This document shows, piece by piece, positions 7,270 through 15,789 of a DNA stretch of 57,152 nucleotides. Each line of letters begins with the position of its first letter. Position 1 is the stretch's first letter. Below the pieces are notes generated by a model that did no database searches, had not been told where the DNA came from, and saw nothing but the letters and a program-made list of their open reading frames with translations. A program made the translations under genes and the position numbers. This DNA comes from Flavobacteriales bacterium UBA7690 (lineage in GTDB: Bacteria; Bacteroidota; Bacteroidia; Flavobacteriales_F; PHOS-HE28), in NCBI GenBank assembly GCA_002482775.1, contig DLGQ01000023.1, positions 26,849 through 84,000 of the forward strand, written 5' to 3'.

Positions 7270-7620
7270 CTAAGCCGCAGCTTCCGCCTTGGGTTGAAGG
7301 AGCTGGAAATCGTTCATGACCACCTCGGTGATGTAACGCTTCACGCCTTCCTTGGTCTCGTAGCTGCGGTGTACCAAGCGCCCTTCCAACGCCACGGGAG
7401 ACCCCTTGCGTAGCATCTTCTCCACGGCCTCGGCTGTTGGGCCCCAAGCCACCACCGTATGCCATTGGGTGTCGGTAACGCGCTCCCCGCTGGCATTGCG
7501 GTAGCTGTCGTTCGTGGCTACGGAGATGCGGGCCACCTTGCGCCCTTTGGCGATCTCCCGCACTTCAGGATCGAAACCGAGGTTGCCGATCAGGTGTACT
7601 TTGTTCTTCAGCGTGTTCAT
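7270..7620 (-). CDS. ssb: Single-stranded DNA-binding protein, short form (copy 1)
   Basis: A 116-residue OB-fold protein starting MNTLKNKVHLIGNLG. Family signatures present are N-K-V-LIGNLG-DPE, WHTVVAWG, KG-VALEGRLV and RSYETKEG-KRYITEVV. It would bind single-stranded DNA during replication, repair or recombination. It ends in PKAEAAA and lacks both the long linker and the acidic DDxPF tip that recruits partner proteins in most bacterial SSBs. A second SSB of the same length is encoded at 11106-11456. It is transcribed alone, with its own terminator, divergent from the sigma-factor operon. Confidence 0.95.
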   Translation of the reverse strand: MNTLKNKVHLIGNLGFDPEVREIAKGRKVARISVATNDSYRNASGERVTDTQWHTVVAWGPTAEAVEKMLRKGSPVALEGRLVHRSYETKEGVKRYITEVVMNDFQLLQPKAEAAA

Positions 7621-7902
7621 GGGTACTGGGTTTTAGGTTGACTCGTTTCCGTCGCCAGCACTGTTGCCGAACGACGATGCAAACGTTCACCGGGGCTGGA
7701 GGATTAGTCGGCTGAAAAGCGGTTGTAAGTGGTTACAGGCGTTTGTAAGACGATTGCTGTCGTTTAGCCCGAGCGCCAGAATTGTGCTGAACTGCCCGTC
7801 GCTGTTGGGTTCCCCGTAACTTGGCACAGGTCCTGCCCACAGGCAGCGTTCCGTGGAGGTGCGTTGTCTTGTGGTTGGAAAGGCCTTTCCAGGTTGCGAG
7901 AA

Positions 7903-8457
7903 TTGACCGAACGCGAGCTCGTCCAGGGTTGCTTGGGCGGGGACCGACGTTGTCAGGAGACCCTGTACACGCGGTACTCACGGCGTATGTACGCTGTGTG
8001 TCTGCGCTATGCCCGCCACCAGCTTGAGGCGCAAGACCTGATGCAGGAGGGTTTCATCCGGGTATACGAGAAGCTGCCGGCGTTCCGCATGGAGGGTTCC
8101 TTAGAAGGATGGATCAGGCGCATCATGGTACACACGGCGATCAACCACTACCGGAAAAAGGCGTTCCAGATGGAGCGTTTCGGCATGGAGCACCTGCCCG
8201 AGGCTCCTGTGGCTGCAACGGCGGTGGATAACCTCGGCGAGCAGGAGCTGATGGCCTTGGTGGCCGAATTGCCGGACGGTTACCGGCACGTGTTCAACCT
8301 CTACGCTATCGAAGGTTACGACCACGCCGAGATCGCGGCCATGTTAGGCTGTGGCGAAAGCACGTCGCGCAGTCAATTATCCAAAGCACGCAGCTATTTG
8401 CAGGCGCGCATCGAACGAAAAGACGAATTGCACCATGCGGGAAGAACATCCCATTGA
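7903..8457 (+). CDS. ECF-type RNA polymerase sigma factor
   Basis: A sigma-70 family factor of the extracytoplasmic-function type. Region 2 is visible (LYTRYSRRMYAVCLRYA, then DLMQEGFIRVYEKL and FRMEGSLEGWIRRI) and so is region 4 (LPDGYRHVFNLYAIEG, HAEIAAMLGCGESTSRSQLSKAR). No usable ATG lies upstream of region 2. TTG 7903 gives MTERELVQGC, the usual family N-terminus, so it was chosen; TTG 7894 or 7864 are also possible. The last 23 nt overlap the next gene, an anti-sigma-like membrane protein, implying translational coupling and a sigma/anti-sigma pair. It likely directs transcription of its own operon in response to an envelope signal. Confidence 0.9.
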   Translation: MTERELVQGCLGGDRRCQETLYTRYSRRMYAVCLRYARHQLEAQDLMQEGFIRVYEKLPAFRMEGSLEGWIRRIMVHTAINHYRKKAFQMERFGMEHLPEAPVAATAVDNLGEQELMALVAELPDGYRHVFNLYAIEGYDHAEIAAMLGCGESTSRSQLSKARSYLQARIERKDELHHAGRTSH

Positions 8458-9964
8458 CGAACGCTTCAAGGCGTTGCACGACGCTGAAGCCACACCGCCC
8501 GAAGCGGTGCACGAGGCGCTGGCGGCCCGCATGGGCTGGAACGGCGGTGCGGGTGGCGGGGCTGCGTGGAAACCGTGGCTCATGGCCGCAAGTGCGCTGG
8601 TCGTGGTGGGCTTGGGCGTAGGCCTGTGGACCACGAACAACACCTTTAGCTCACCCTCGGAAGTAGCGGCCATTGCGGCATCGCCCGAACAAGGCTCTTC
8701 GCCCTCAAGCACCGAAACGACGAATACGCATGTCGCCGGTTCTGCAGCTACCACAACAGTGACAGAGGATCCATCCCCAGCCGCTTCCACCAAAAGTTTG
8801 AGCACTACGACGGGCGAGACCTCTCCAGCCAGCGAAACATCACGACCTGCCGATGCGCAAGAGCGATCCACCGTCACCGTGCAGCACACCGGAGGCACAG
8901 CTGGTCCGGGCATGAGATCCACGAAACCCGATCACACGACCGCGTCCGCGGAAGACCGACACGCTGGCCAGGAACGCTCATCGGAGCACTCCTCGTCGGC
9001 CACATCCACGAATACCGGTACTTCCGGTCGTAACATGCCCGCGAACACCCCACCTCCCTTGGTCGAGATCCGAACCAACGAGACGTACGTGGACCCGAGC
9101 GCAAGGACGACCGAGGTGACGCTTGATGAAGCTGCGACGCGCCTCCCCCCGTTGCCGCCCTTGTTCACTGCCGTTGGCTCCGGCACTCCCAAGACCGTTC
9201 CGCAAGTACTGGGCTATCTCCTCCCGAGGGGTACTTGGTGGATCGGTCCCTACGTGGGTATCGGATCAGTGAGCGGAGAGTGGAGGGGCGATGGTTCTTC
9301 AGCTCTTGGCAAAGCGGAACAATGGCGGTCCACCGCCCAAGCCGGGTTGTTGGTGGGCCGCGAATGGCGCAGTGGGTGGGGCATTTCTGCCGGACTTGGT
9401 CTTGCGCGAGTACGAAGCACCTTCAACCACGAATCCCGGGGTTCCGAGCAAGAGGTCACCGTGGTGGATACGAGTTGGGTGGAGAACTTTTTCCCGAACG
9501 CGACCTCGGACATCATCTACACATGGACCATCGATTCCTTGGTGGATGTGCGACCAGGTGCTCCCCAGCGTGCCGATTCCCGCAACCTGTACACCGCCGT
9601 TCAGGTGCCCTTCATGCTAAGCTGGCACGGGGATGTCCGTCGCTTGCGGTACGGTGCCTTCGGGGGTATCACCGCGTGGATCCCAACGTCGCGTAAAGGG
9701 TTGACCTTGGTGCAGGAGAATGCGGACGCAGCATTCTCCACCACATCGTTGGATGATGCCCGTGTGAACGATCGCTTTAGCGCTCAGTTGCACGGTCAGT
9801 TCGGGCTGAGCTTGGGCTATTCGTTCACAGAGTACCTGAGCGCTTACGCGGAGCCGCTGATCTCCATGCCGCTCCTGTCATTCGATGGTGGTGATGTACC
9901 CTGGCTCACACGCCCCTTGCTCCAGATCCGCCTACAACATGAGTTCGCTTCGAAAGCTCGCTAA
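8435..9964 (+). CDS. Anti-sigma-like protein fused to an outer-membrane beta-barrel domain
   Basis: A 509-residue protein with an unusual layout. Residues 1-45 are a charged cytoplasmic-type segment (HPIDERFKALHDAEATPPEAV). Residues 46-65 are one hydrophobic helix, and about 66-255 are Ser/Thr/Ala/Pro-rich low complexity. From about 265 onward there are alternating aromatic and glycine strands (TWWIGPYVGIGSVSGEW, GLLVGREW, YGAFGGI, LSLGYSFTEY) ending in an amphipathic strand QIRLQHEF, typical of porin-like barrels. The N-terminal part resembles the short anti-sigma-like tails found beside ECF factors in Bacteroidota. ATG 8435 overlaps the sigma gene, and the 3' end overlaps the next gene by 26 nt. 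A role in sensing envelope state is inference. Confidence 0.75.
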   Translation: MREEHPIDERFKALHDAEATPPEAVHEALAARMGWNGGAGGGAAWKPWLMAASALVVVGLGVGLWTTNNTFSSPSEVAAIAASPEQGSSPSSTETTNTHVAGSAATTTVTEDPSPAASTKSLSTTTGETSPASETSRPADAQERSTVTVQHTGGTAGPGMRSTKPDHTTASAEDRHAGQERSSEHSSSATSTNTGTSGRNMPANTPPPLVEIRTNETYVDPSARTTEVTLDEAATRLPPLPPLFTAVGSGTPKTVPQVLGYLLPRGTWWIGPYVGIGSVSGEWRGDGSSALGKAEQWRSTAQAGLLVGREWRSGWGISAGLGLARVRSTFNHESRGSEQEVTVVDTSWVENFFPNATSDIIYTWTIDSLVDVRPGAPQRADSRNLYTAVQVPFMLSWHGDVRRLRYGAFGGITAWIPTSRKGLTLVQENADAAFSTTSLDDARVNDRFSAQLHGQFGLSLGYSFTEYLSAYAEPLISMPLLSFDGGDVPWLTRPLLQIRLQHEFASKAR

Positions 9965-11057
9965 GCATCTGGCCGCTGCCTTTGCGACGATCGCGCTTTA
10001 TGGCGTGATCTCCGCACAAGATCCGATCTGCAGTGTGTTGTTGCGACCTGCGTTCCATTACACCACGGATGGCTTGACCGTGATCTTGGCGGATAGTTCT
10101 ACTACGTTCGGCCAGAACGCCACTGCCAGCTTTTCCTTCGGTGATGGGACATCCCCCACCACGGATAACGCCCATCAGTTCCAAGAGCCGGGCAACTATA
10201 CGGTCTGCCTCACATTGTCCACGCCCACGCTCGATTGCTCCGCCACCTTCTGTAGGCAGGTCACCGTGCCTATGACCAGCTGCGGAGGCATCAACGCATT
10301 CTTCACCCTCTCCGATGCTGGGACCAACGCCATGCAGTTCAGCGATGTGTCCATAGGCTCTTTCGCAGGGGATAGGCTGTGGGAATTCGGCGATGGCGAC
10401 AGTAGCACCGAGGAGTTCCCAACGCACACGTGGCTATTGCCAGGGCCACACTTCGTATCGCTCACGCGCACCCAAGGGCAGTGCTCTGTAACATACGGCC
10501 GTTGGATAGAGGTGGATGGCAATGCGTCCACCTGCGGTCAGGACCTCTTCGTTGATTTTGAACCTGCCCAAGAGGGGCTCTCCGCAACATTCCAACCCAC
10601 GATCATCCCGAACAACGTCATTCCCGTAGTGGAGATCTGGTCCTACGGCGATGGGGACGTGGACACGGTGCTGACCGGTTCCAATGAGTTCCCCATGAGC
10701 GGGAACTACCAGACCTGTTTGCTCGTGGGGGCGATAAGGCCGCCCGCAATGGACACCTGCTTTTCGCTCGTGTGCCATACCGTGGATGTGATGCCGTTGG
10801 CGGGTGTAGAGGAGATCCCGGTCGCCCCGCTCCGCATCTGGCCGAACCCGTTCACGAGTGTGGTATTCGTATCCGTGGATCCAGGAGCGGAACGCATCAG
10901 CATGCTGGACCCACTTGGCCGTGTGGTGGCCACCACAACCGTAACAACACACGGGAACGTTATGCTGGATGGCCAGGTCCTGAGCACGGGATCCTATTTC
11001 ATAGAGGTCACCACGGCAGGCGGCATACGCAGGTCCCCGGTCATCAAGTTGGAGTAG
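9939..11057 (+). CDS. PKD-domain secreted protein with T9SS sorting domain (sigma operon)
   Basis: A 372-residue exported protein and the third gene of the sigma-factor operon; its ATG overlaps the upstream gene by 26 nt. The signal peptide spans about residues 1-26 (FATIALYGVISAQ). Three PKD-like repeats are visible (FSFGDGTSP, LWEFGDGDS, IWSYGDGDV), each followed by a GNYT-CL or related strand. A T9SS C-terminal domain starts near residue 300 (LRIWPNPFTSVVF, LDPLGRVVA, GSYFIEV). Because it shares the operon with the sigma factor, it is probably a surface protein made under the same stress or envelope signal. No enzymatic domain was seen. Confidence 0.85.
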   Translation: MSSLRKLAKHLAAAFATIALYGVISAQDPICSVLLRPAFHYTTDGLTVILADSSTTFGQNATASFSFGDGTSPTTDNAHQFQEPGNYTVCLTLSTPTLDCSATFCRQVTVPMTSCGGINAFFTLSDAGTNAMQFSDVSIGSFAGDRLWEFGDGDSSTEEFPTHTWLLPGPHFVSLTRTQGQCSVTYGRWIEVDGNASTCGQDLFVDFEPAQEGLSATFQPTIIPNNVIPVVEIWSYGDGDVDTVLTGSNEFPMSGNYQTCLLVGAIRPPAMDTCFSLVCHTVDVMPLAGVEEIPVAPLRIWPNPFTSVVFVSVDPGAERISMLDPLGRVVATTTVTTHGNVMLDGQVLSTGSYFIEVTTAGGIRRSPVIKLE

Positions 11058-11058
11058 G

Positions 11059-11091
11059 ATGTGGGCCTACCACCCGGTGATAGGCCCGCAT
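11059..11091. terminator. Hairpin between convergent PKD and ssb genes
   Basis: ATGTGGGCCTA (11059-11069) and TAGGCCCGCAT (11081-11091) pair with one G-U or A-C position. It sits between two convergent stops and has no clear T-run, so terminator strength is uncertain. Confidence 0.5.
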
Positions 11092-11105
11092 CCGGCATTC
11101 TCCGA

Positions 11106-11456
11106 TCAGGCCTGGTCCCCCTTGCTACCTAATAGTTGATACTCGTTCAGCACCACTTCCGTGCTGTATCGACGCTCGCCCTCCTTGGATTCGTAGGTGC
11201 GCTGGACCAAACGGCCCTCGATCACCAGTCCGGTGCCTTTGCGCACTTGGGTGGCCATCTTCTCGGCTTGTTTGCCCCACACCACGATCGGGTGCCATTG
11301 GGTATTGTCCTTCCACTCACCTTCGGGTGTCTTATACCGCTCGTTGGTGGCCAGGCTCAATCGCAACAAGGCTTGACCGTTGCCCACGTTCTTCAATTCG
11401 GGGTCTTTTCCCAAGTTCCCGATCAGTTGCACTTTGTTCTTCATGGAGGTATTCAT
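11106..11456 (-). CDS. ssb: Single-stranded DNA-binding protein, short form (copy 2)
   Basis: A 116-residue OB-fold protein (MNTSMKNKVQLIGNLGKDPE). The frame is open to 11489, but ATG 11456 matches the start of the paralogue at 7270-7620 and gives the same length. Family motifs are NKVQLIGNLG-DPE, TQWHPIVVWGKQAEK, KGTGLVIEGRLV and RTYESKEGERRYSTEVVLNE. It also lacks an acidic C-terminal tip (it ends LGSKGDQA). Two short SSBs within 4 kb suggests gene duplication or specialised roles. It is convergent with the sigma operon. Confidence 0.95.
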   Translation of the reverse strand: MNTSMKNKVQLIGNLGKDPELKNVGNGQALLRLSLATNERYKTPEGEWKDNTQWHPIVVWGKQAEKMATQVRKGTGLVIEGRLVQRTYESKEGERRYSTEVVLNEYQLLGSKGDQA

Positions 11457-11592
11457 GGCCATTGAGGTTTTCGTTGTTGGCTGGGACAAAGCAGCGGCGG
11501 CGGCAGGGCTTTTATCGGTTGATCGTCATTTACATGCGTTTGCAGTTGTTCGCTGTCGTTTGTTTTACGGCATAGGGAGCGCCCCCCTTTTC

Positions 11593-11600
11593 TATCTTTA
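11593..11600 (+). promoter_or_regulatory. Candidate -7 element TATCTTTA
   Basis: One mismatch to TAnnTTTG, 44 nt before the universal stress protein ATG. Confidence 0.4.
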
Positions 11601-11644
11601 TCGCCCTTCGGCCCGGGGCCATTCCCCGCAAGAAGACTACGCTG

Positions 11645-12487
11645 ATGAGCCACACGACAAGCAAGATCCTGGTGCCCACCGATTTTACGAAGGTGGCCGA
11701 TTGTGCGATGAACCATGCCATGACAGTGGCCGCCAAGACCGGCGCATCGGTCAACCTCTTGCATGTAGTGGACAAACAAGCCTTGGCGGATGAGGCTCGG
11801 CACAAGCTGGAGATCGAAGTGGGCCGTGCACGCAAGTGGAACGACACGGTGCAGGTGACACCGCTGGTCCGGATCGGGTCCATTTACGAGGACATCGGCG
11901 ATGCGGCTGCGGAGATCGACGCTGGCCTGATCATCATGGGTACCCATGGTATGCGCGGTATGCAGTTCATCACGGGTAGTCGTGCGTTACGCGTGATCAC
12001 CAGCAGCAATGTTCCCTTCGTTGTGGTACAGGAGCGCATGATCAAGAATGCCGGTTACCGTAACATCGTGGTGCCGTTGGACCTGCACAAGGAAACGCGC
12101 CAGAAGCTTACGGTAGTGGCCGAAATGGCCAAGACCTTCGGAAGCAAGGTGCATCTGATCACGCCCAAAGAGGATGATGAGTTCCTGCACAAGCAGTTGC
12201 TCAACCACATCAAGTTCGCCGATCAATACTTGAGCGAACGAGGCATTGAGCACGTGGCCACCATCGCCAAGGAGGACAGTGGTGATTTCGTGAAGGCCGT
12301 GGTGAAACACAGCGTGGAGTTGGACGCTGACCTTATCGCTATCATGAACCTGACCGAGGGCAACATCTTCGGCGTGCTGGGAGTGCCGTACGAGCAGGAG
12401 ATCATCGCGAATGAGGCGCAGATCCCCGTGATGTGCATGAATCCCGTGGAAACAGGAGTGGGCGGCGGCTGGACGATGCAGGGTTAA
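11645..12487 (+). CDS. Universal stress protein, tandem Usp domains
   Basis: A 280-residue cytoplasmic protein with two Usp folds. Domain 1 (about 1-148) starts KILVPTDFTKVADCA and keeps the glycine-rich nucleotide-binding segment GTHGMRG followed by TGS, then VPFVVV. Domain 2 (about 150-280) starts RNIVVPLDLHKETRQK and ends with IPVMCMNP; its glycine motif is degenerate (MNLTEGNIFGVLG), so only the first domain is likely to bind ATP. Tandem Usp proteins act in general stress survival, with few defined partners. The stop codon overlaps that of the convergent SpoIIE phosphatase gene in the sequence TTAA. Confidence 0.92.
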   Translation: MSHTTSKILVPTDFTKVADCAMNHAMTVAAKTGASVNLLHVVDKQALADEARHKLEIEVGRARKWNDTVQVTPLVRIGSIYEDIGDAAAEIDAGLIIMGTHGMRGMQFITGSRALRVITSSNVPFVVVQERMIKNAGYRNIVVPLDLHKETRQKLTVVAEMAKTFGSKVHLITPKEDDEFLHKQLLNHIKFADQYLSERGIEHVATIAKEDSGDFVKAVVKHSVELDADLIAIMNLTEGNIFGVLGVPYEQEIIANEAQIPVMCMNPVETGVGGGWTMQG

Positions 12488-14271
12488 GCCCGCATCCCGA
12501 TCACCAGGATATCGTCCACTTGTTCGTGGGCACCTCGCCAGCCTTTGAAAGCTTCGTCCAGCATACTGCGCTGTTGCTCGATGGGGAATCGGCTCACCTC
12601 CAACAACAGGTCGCGGAAGCGTTTGTAGAGGAACTTCTTGCCCCGTGGTCCACCGAACTGGTCGGCATAGCCATCGGAGAAGATGTACACCATGTCGCCT
12701 TGTTCCAATTTGATGCGATGATCCGTGAAGGCATGTCCTTCCAGGTCGAAACTACCGATCGGACGTTTGTCCGGAGTGAAGCGCAACACCTCCTGGCCCC
12801 GCACCAGGTACAGGGGGGAGTTGGCCCCGGCGTATTCCAGCACCATCCGTTGCGGGTCGTAGTTGCATAGCGCCATGTCCATGCCGTCGCGCACCATCAT
12901 TTCTTCGCGATCCTTATGCAGGGCATCGAAGGCGATCTTGTTCAGCACTTTCAACACTTCCGAAGGTCGTGATCGGCCTTGTTCGCGCACCGCTTGGTTC
13001 AAGCCATTGTGGCCGATCAAGCTCATGAACGCACCCGGAACGCCATGTCCGGTGCAATCCACGGCTGCGAACGCGACACGATCGTCGATACGGTCCACCC
13101 AGTAGAAATCTCCGCTAACGATGTCCTTCGGGCGGTAGAACACGAACGATTCCGGGAGCAATTCCCGGATGCGTTTGTCCGGTGGCAGTATGGAATCTTG
13201 AAGTCGTTTGGCGTAGCGGATACTGTCGGTCACGTTCTTGTAGAGTTCCACCACCTTCCGGCTTTGGCGCTCCACCTCCTCCTTTTGCCGCACCACCTCT
13301 TCGGTGCGTTCCACCACCTTCATCTCCAGAACACGTTCGCGTTGGCCTAGTTCATCGCGCATCTTCAACAAGGCGTGGCCCAGCATATCCTCGTCGCTCA
13401 ACGGCTGATACTCGGCCTCGAAATTGCCCGCTGCTACGGCGTGGGAGAATTCCGTTGTTCGGCGCAGGCCTTCCACCAAGGAAGTGAGTGCCTTCCCCAT
13501 GTCGCCCACCTCGTCGTTCGTGGTACGCACTTTCGTACGCGGGAACACGCCGCGGCCCAAGCTTAATAGCACGCTACGCAGCCGCTGCACGGGCGCAACG
13601 ATGCCTCGGACGATGAAGAAGGCGGCAATGGCACCGATGATGACCAGCGCGATCCCCATGTACAGCACGAAGAACTTCAACGAATCGAAACTGCGGATCA
13701 TGCCGCCGCTCAAGGCCACGCGTTTACGCTCTTGCATCTCGAGCAACCGGTCGAGGTCTCCAAGCACTTTCTGGGTGCTTTGGTCCAAGGGCCCTCCTTC
13801 TTCGGCGATATCGTTCCGCTGCATGTGGACGAAGGGGTCGCTGTAGCTTTCGAGCGATGGGAGCAGGTCTTTGATCCGGGTGTGCAGTTCGAAGAGTTCG
13901 CGCATCTCCACGGTGATCTGGCCCATGAGCGCTACTTCTTCATGTTCCCAGTTGGCCATCAAGGTGTCGATCCTGTCCAGCACCTGTGGAAGGTCCTGGG
14001 TGGTGATGTAAACCAGGTTCGTTTTCTCGGGAGCATCTGCTCGGCTTTCCAGAAGTGCCCAATGCTTGATCAACATCTGCGAGTTCACCGTAAGGTTGCG
14101 GAGCCGGACAAGGGCGTCCACACTAGGTGCATAGACGTTGTTGATCTCGTCGTTGATGGACCGGCTTCGCTCCAGTGTGCGGTTGGTGAGTATCACAACC
14201 AACAACGCGAAGAAGATGAACAGGCCGAAGCCCATGCTGATCTTCCTGCCGATGGTGAAACGGAAACGCAT
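12484..14271 (-). CDS. Membrane sensor HAMP-SpoIIE (PP2C-type) serine phosphatase
   Basis: A 595-residue signalling protein. TM1 is at about 12-30. A periplasmic helical sensor resembling a four-helix-bundle chemoreceptor domain spans about 31-198 and TM2 about 199-221. A HAMP region spans about 222-275 and a coiled coil about 305-345 (VVERTEEVVRQKEEVERQ). The SpoIIE/PP2C phosphatase domain spans about 375-595, with metal-binding Asp near 388 (VSGDFYW) and 405 (DCTGHGVPGA) and the C-terminal VDDILVIG. Such enzymes dephosphorylate anti-sigma-factor antagonists or similar partners. It is the last gene of the YfiR-TPR-phosphatase operon, 6 bp after the TPR gene. The periplasmic ligand is unknown; YfiR is a candidate regulator. 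Confidence 0.93.
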   Translation of the reverse strand: MRFRFTIGRKISMGFGLFIFFALLVVILTNRTLERSRSINDEINNVYAPSVDALVRLRNLTVNSQMLIKHWALLESRADAPEKTNLVYITTQDLPQVLDRIDTLMANWEHEEVALMGQITVEMRELFELHTRIKDLLPSLESYSDPFVHMQRNDIAEEGGPLDQSTQKVLGDLDRLLEMQERKRVALSGGMIRSFDSLKFFVLYMGIALVIIGAIAAFFIVRGIVAPVQRLRSVLLSLGRGVFPRTKVRTTNDEVGDMGKALTSLVEGLRRTTEFSHAVAAGNFEAEYQPLSDEDMLGHALLKMRDELGQRERVLEMKVVERTEEVVRQKEEVERQSRKVVELYKNVTDSIRYAKRLQDSILPPDKRIRELLPESFVFYRPKDIVSGDFYWVDRIDDRVAFAAVDCTGHGVPGAFMSLIGHNGLNQAVREQGRSRPSEVLKVLNKIAFDALHKDREEMMVRDGMDMALCNYDPQRMVLEYAGANSPLYLVRGQEVLRFTPDKRPIGSFDLEGHAFTDHRIKLEQGDMVYIFSDGYADQFGGPRGKKFLYKRFRDLLLEVSRFPIEQQRSMLDEAFKGWRGAHEQVDDILVIGMRA

Positions 14272-14277
14272 GTGGGA

Positions 14278-15171
14278 TCAACGCCCGTCTTCAGGTGGGA
14301 TCTCCTCGAAGAGTTGGCGGAACTTATCAGAATTCTCCTGGTCCTGTAAGCTGTAGTAAATGCCCTCCAGACCTAGCAGGGTCTCGCGGCGGGTAGGGTT
14401 CATGTCGTGAGCCTTCAGCATGAAGGGTAAGGCTTGCTGGAAGAATTCTCGACTGGCTTCCTGGATCTGCAAGATGCTCGGGATCTCGTCATCCGCATCG
14501 ATCCGCTGGATATTGTACACCCCCCTGTTGTAGTAAAGCGTGGCCAGGTTGTAGTTCGCCCCATAGTTCTCCGGATCAAGCGCCATTACTTCTTTATAGG
14601 CAGCCACGGCTTTATCGAACCACGTGCCCACGGTGCGGTCCTGGTTGAACCGTTTGGTATACACCGTTCCAAGTGCGTTCGTGAACTCGATGGTGCGTCC
14701 CTTAAGATCAACAGTTGGATCGATCCTGAGCGCGGCTTCCTTGTATTTTGGGAAAACCACGAGCGCGCGATCTTCATTCATTTCGCTCAGCGCTTTAGCG
14801 GCGTCATTGAAGAACGTGCGGGTAAGGAACTCGTACGCTTGCAGCGCGTTCTCTTTGTACGTCCCGACCGTATCCGAACCGATACAGGTGTATAGGCTGG
14901 CCAAAGCTTCATCCCGGAACAGGTCGGCCTGGGGCACATCCACCGTGCTCTTGTACAGGTCTTTGTAGATGAACCCCCGCAATAGCCACGCTTCGGGGTT
15001 CTCGGCATGGACCGGGGTCCGCACCGCCGAATCCACCAACGTCCTCGCCGCCGCCAGATCCGCTGCTTGATACTTGCGCAGCGCTTCTACCAGCACGTCG
15101 GTCTGCGCACCAAGCCACGACGAGGCCAGCACGGCAAGAACAACTATGAGCATCCGGCGCACCATGTTCAT
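14278..15171 (-). CDS. Secreted tetratricopeptide-repeat protein
   Basis: A 297-residue exported protein. The signal peptide is about residues 1-22 (MLIVVLAVLASSWLGAQ). The rest is helical with TPR-like units, such as PEAWLLRGFIYKDLY, AAYKEVMALDPENYGANYNLATLYYNRGV and AHDMNPTRRETLLGLEGIYYSL. TPR proteins act as protein-binding scaffolds. The ATG overlaps the stop of the upstream YfiR gene in ATGA, and the phosphatase gene follows 6 bp downstream, so all three are surely one operon. A role bridging YfiR and the sensor domain of the phosphatase in the periplasm is inference. Confidence 0.88.
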   Translation of the reverse strand: MNMVRRMLIVVLAVLASSWLGAQTDVLVEALRKYQAADLAAARTLVDSAVRTPVHAENPEAWLLRGFIYKDLYKSTVDVPQADLFRDEALASLYTCIGSDTVGTYKENALQAYEFLTRTFFNDAAKALSEMNEDRALVVFPKYKEAALRIDPTVDLKGRTIEFTNALGTVYTKRFNQDRTVGTWFDKAVAAYKEVMALDPENYGANYNLATLYYNRGVYNIQRIDADDEIPSILQIQEASREFFQQALPFMLKAHDMNPTRRETLLGLEGIYYSLQDQENSDKFRQLFEEIPPEDGR

Positions 15172-15713
15172 TCTTCCACGCGGTGAGCGAGGTTCTTCAA
15201 AGTCAGTCCCATTACCAGGCCGTGCTTTTGTGCGTTGGCCAGGCTCATTTCGTACTTCAAGAGGTTGTCCACCTTCACGAAATTCACGATCGCCCCGTCG
15301 TCAAGCGCACCGGCATATTCCGTTACCACCATGGTGGGCTGGCCTTGCAGCTTCTTGTAGATCTCCGGGAAAAGCGCCAGATCACTGCGGCCCACGAAAA
15401 GGATATGGCAGCGCTCCACATCAGCGGACTTGGGCAGCTTTCGCACCTCGATGGGTTGTTTGCCGATGGTACGTGTGGAGTATTGCTTGATGAGCTCCTG
15501 GTACAAGTTCCCACCACCGATAATGCCGATGACGAAGTTGCCCGTGCGCATACTTTCATCCTTCCACTCCACGAGCTTGGCGATGTTGTACAGGTAATTG
15601 GCCTGCAACATAGCGGTGGTATCCTTCTCCGCTTCGCGGGGCTGTTGTGGCACTGCTGCGAAAAGGAAGAAAGGTATCAGCAGCAGGATGCGGATGATCC
15701 GGAGTACGGTCAA
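15168..15713 (-). CDS. YfiR family (DUF4154) periplasmic protein
   Basis: About 181 residues. The signal segment (LRIIRILLLIPFFLFAAVPQ) is followed by a DUF4154 domain: ANYLYNIAKLVEW, FVIGIIGGGNLY, CHILFVGRSD and the end VMGLTLKNLAHRV. In Pseudomonas, YfiR is a periplasmic repressor of the diguanylate cyclase YfiN. Here it is cotranscribed with a HAMP-SpoIIE phosphatase. The start is uncertain: no ATG lies near the signal peptide, so TTG 15713 was chosen. GTG 15773 is possible, and ATG 15824 would run into the divergent M28 gene and leave the hydrophobic segment far from the N-terminus. Confidence 0.85.
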   Translation of the reverse strand: MTVLRIIRILLLIPFFLFAAVPQQPREAEKDTTAMLQANYLYNIAKLVEWKDESMRTGNFVIGIIGGGNLYQELIKQYSTRTIGKQPIEVRKLPKSADVERCHILFVGRSDLALFPEIYKKLQGQPTMVVTEYAGALDDGAIVNFVKVDNLLKYEMSLANAQKHGLVMGLTLKNLAHRVEE

Positions 15714-15789
15714 CTTACGGGGCGTAGTTTTAGCCCCCTCCAGAACAGAACTCGTGCCGAGCCTTGACAACACGCAGCAAAGTAGGCGG

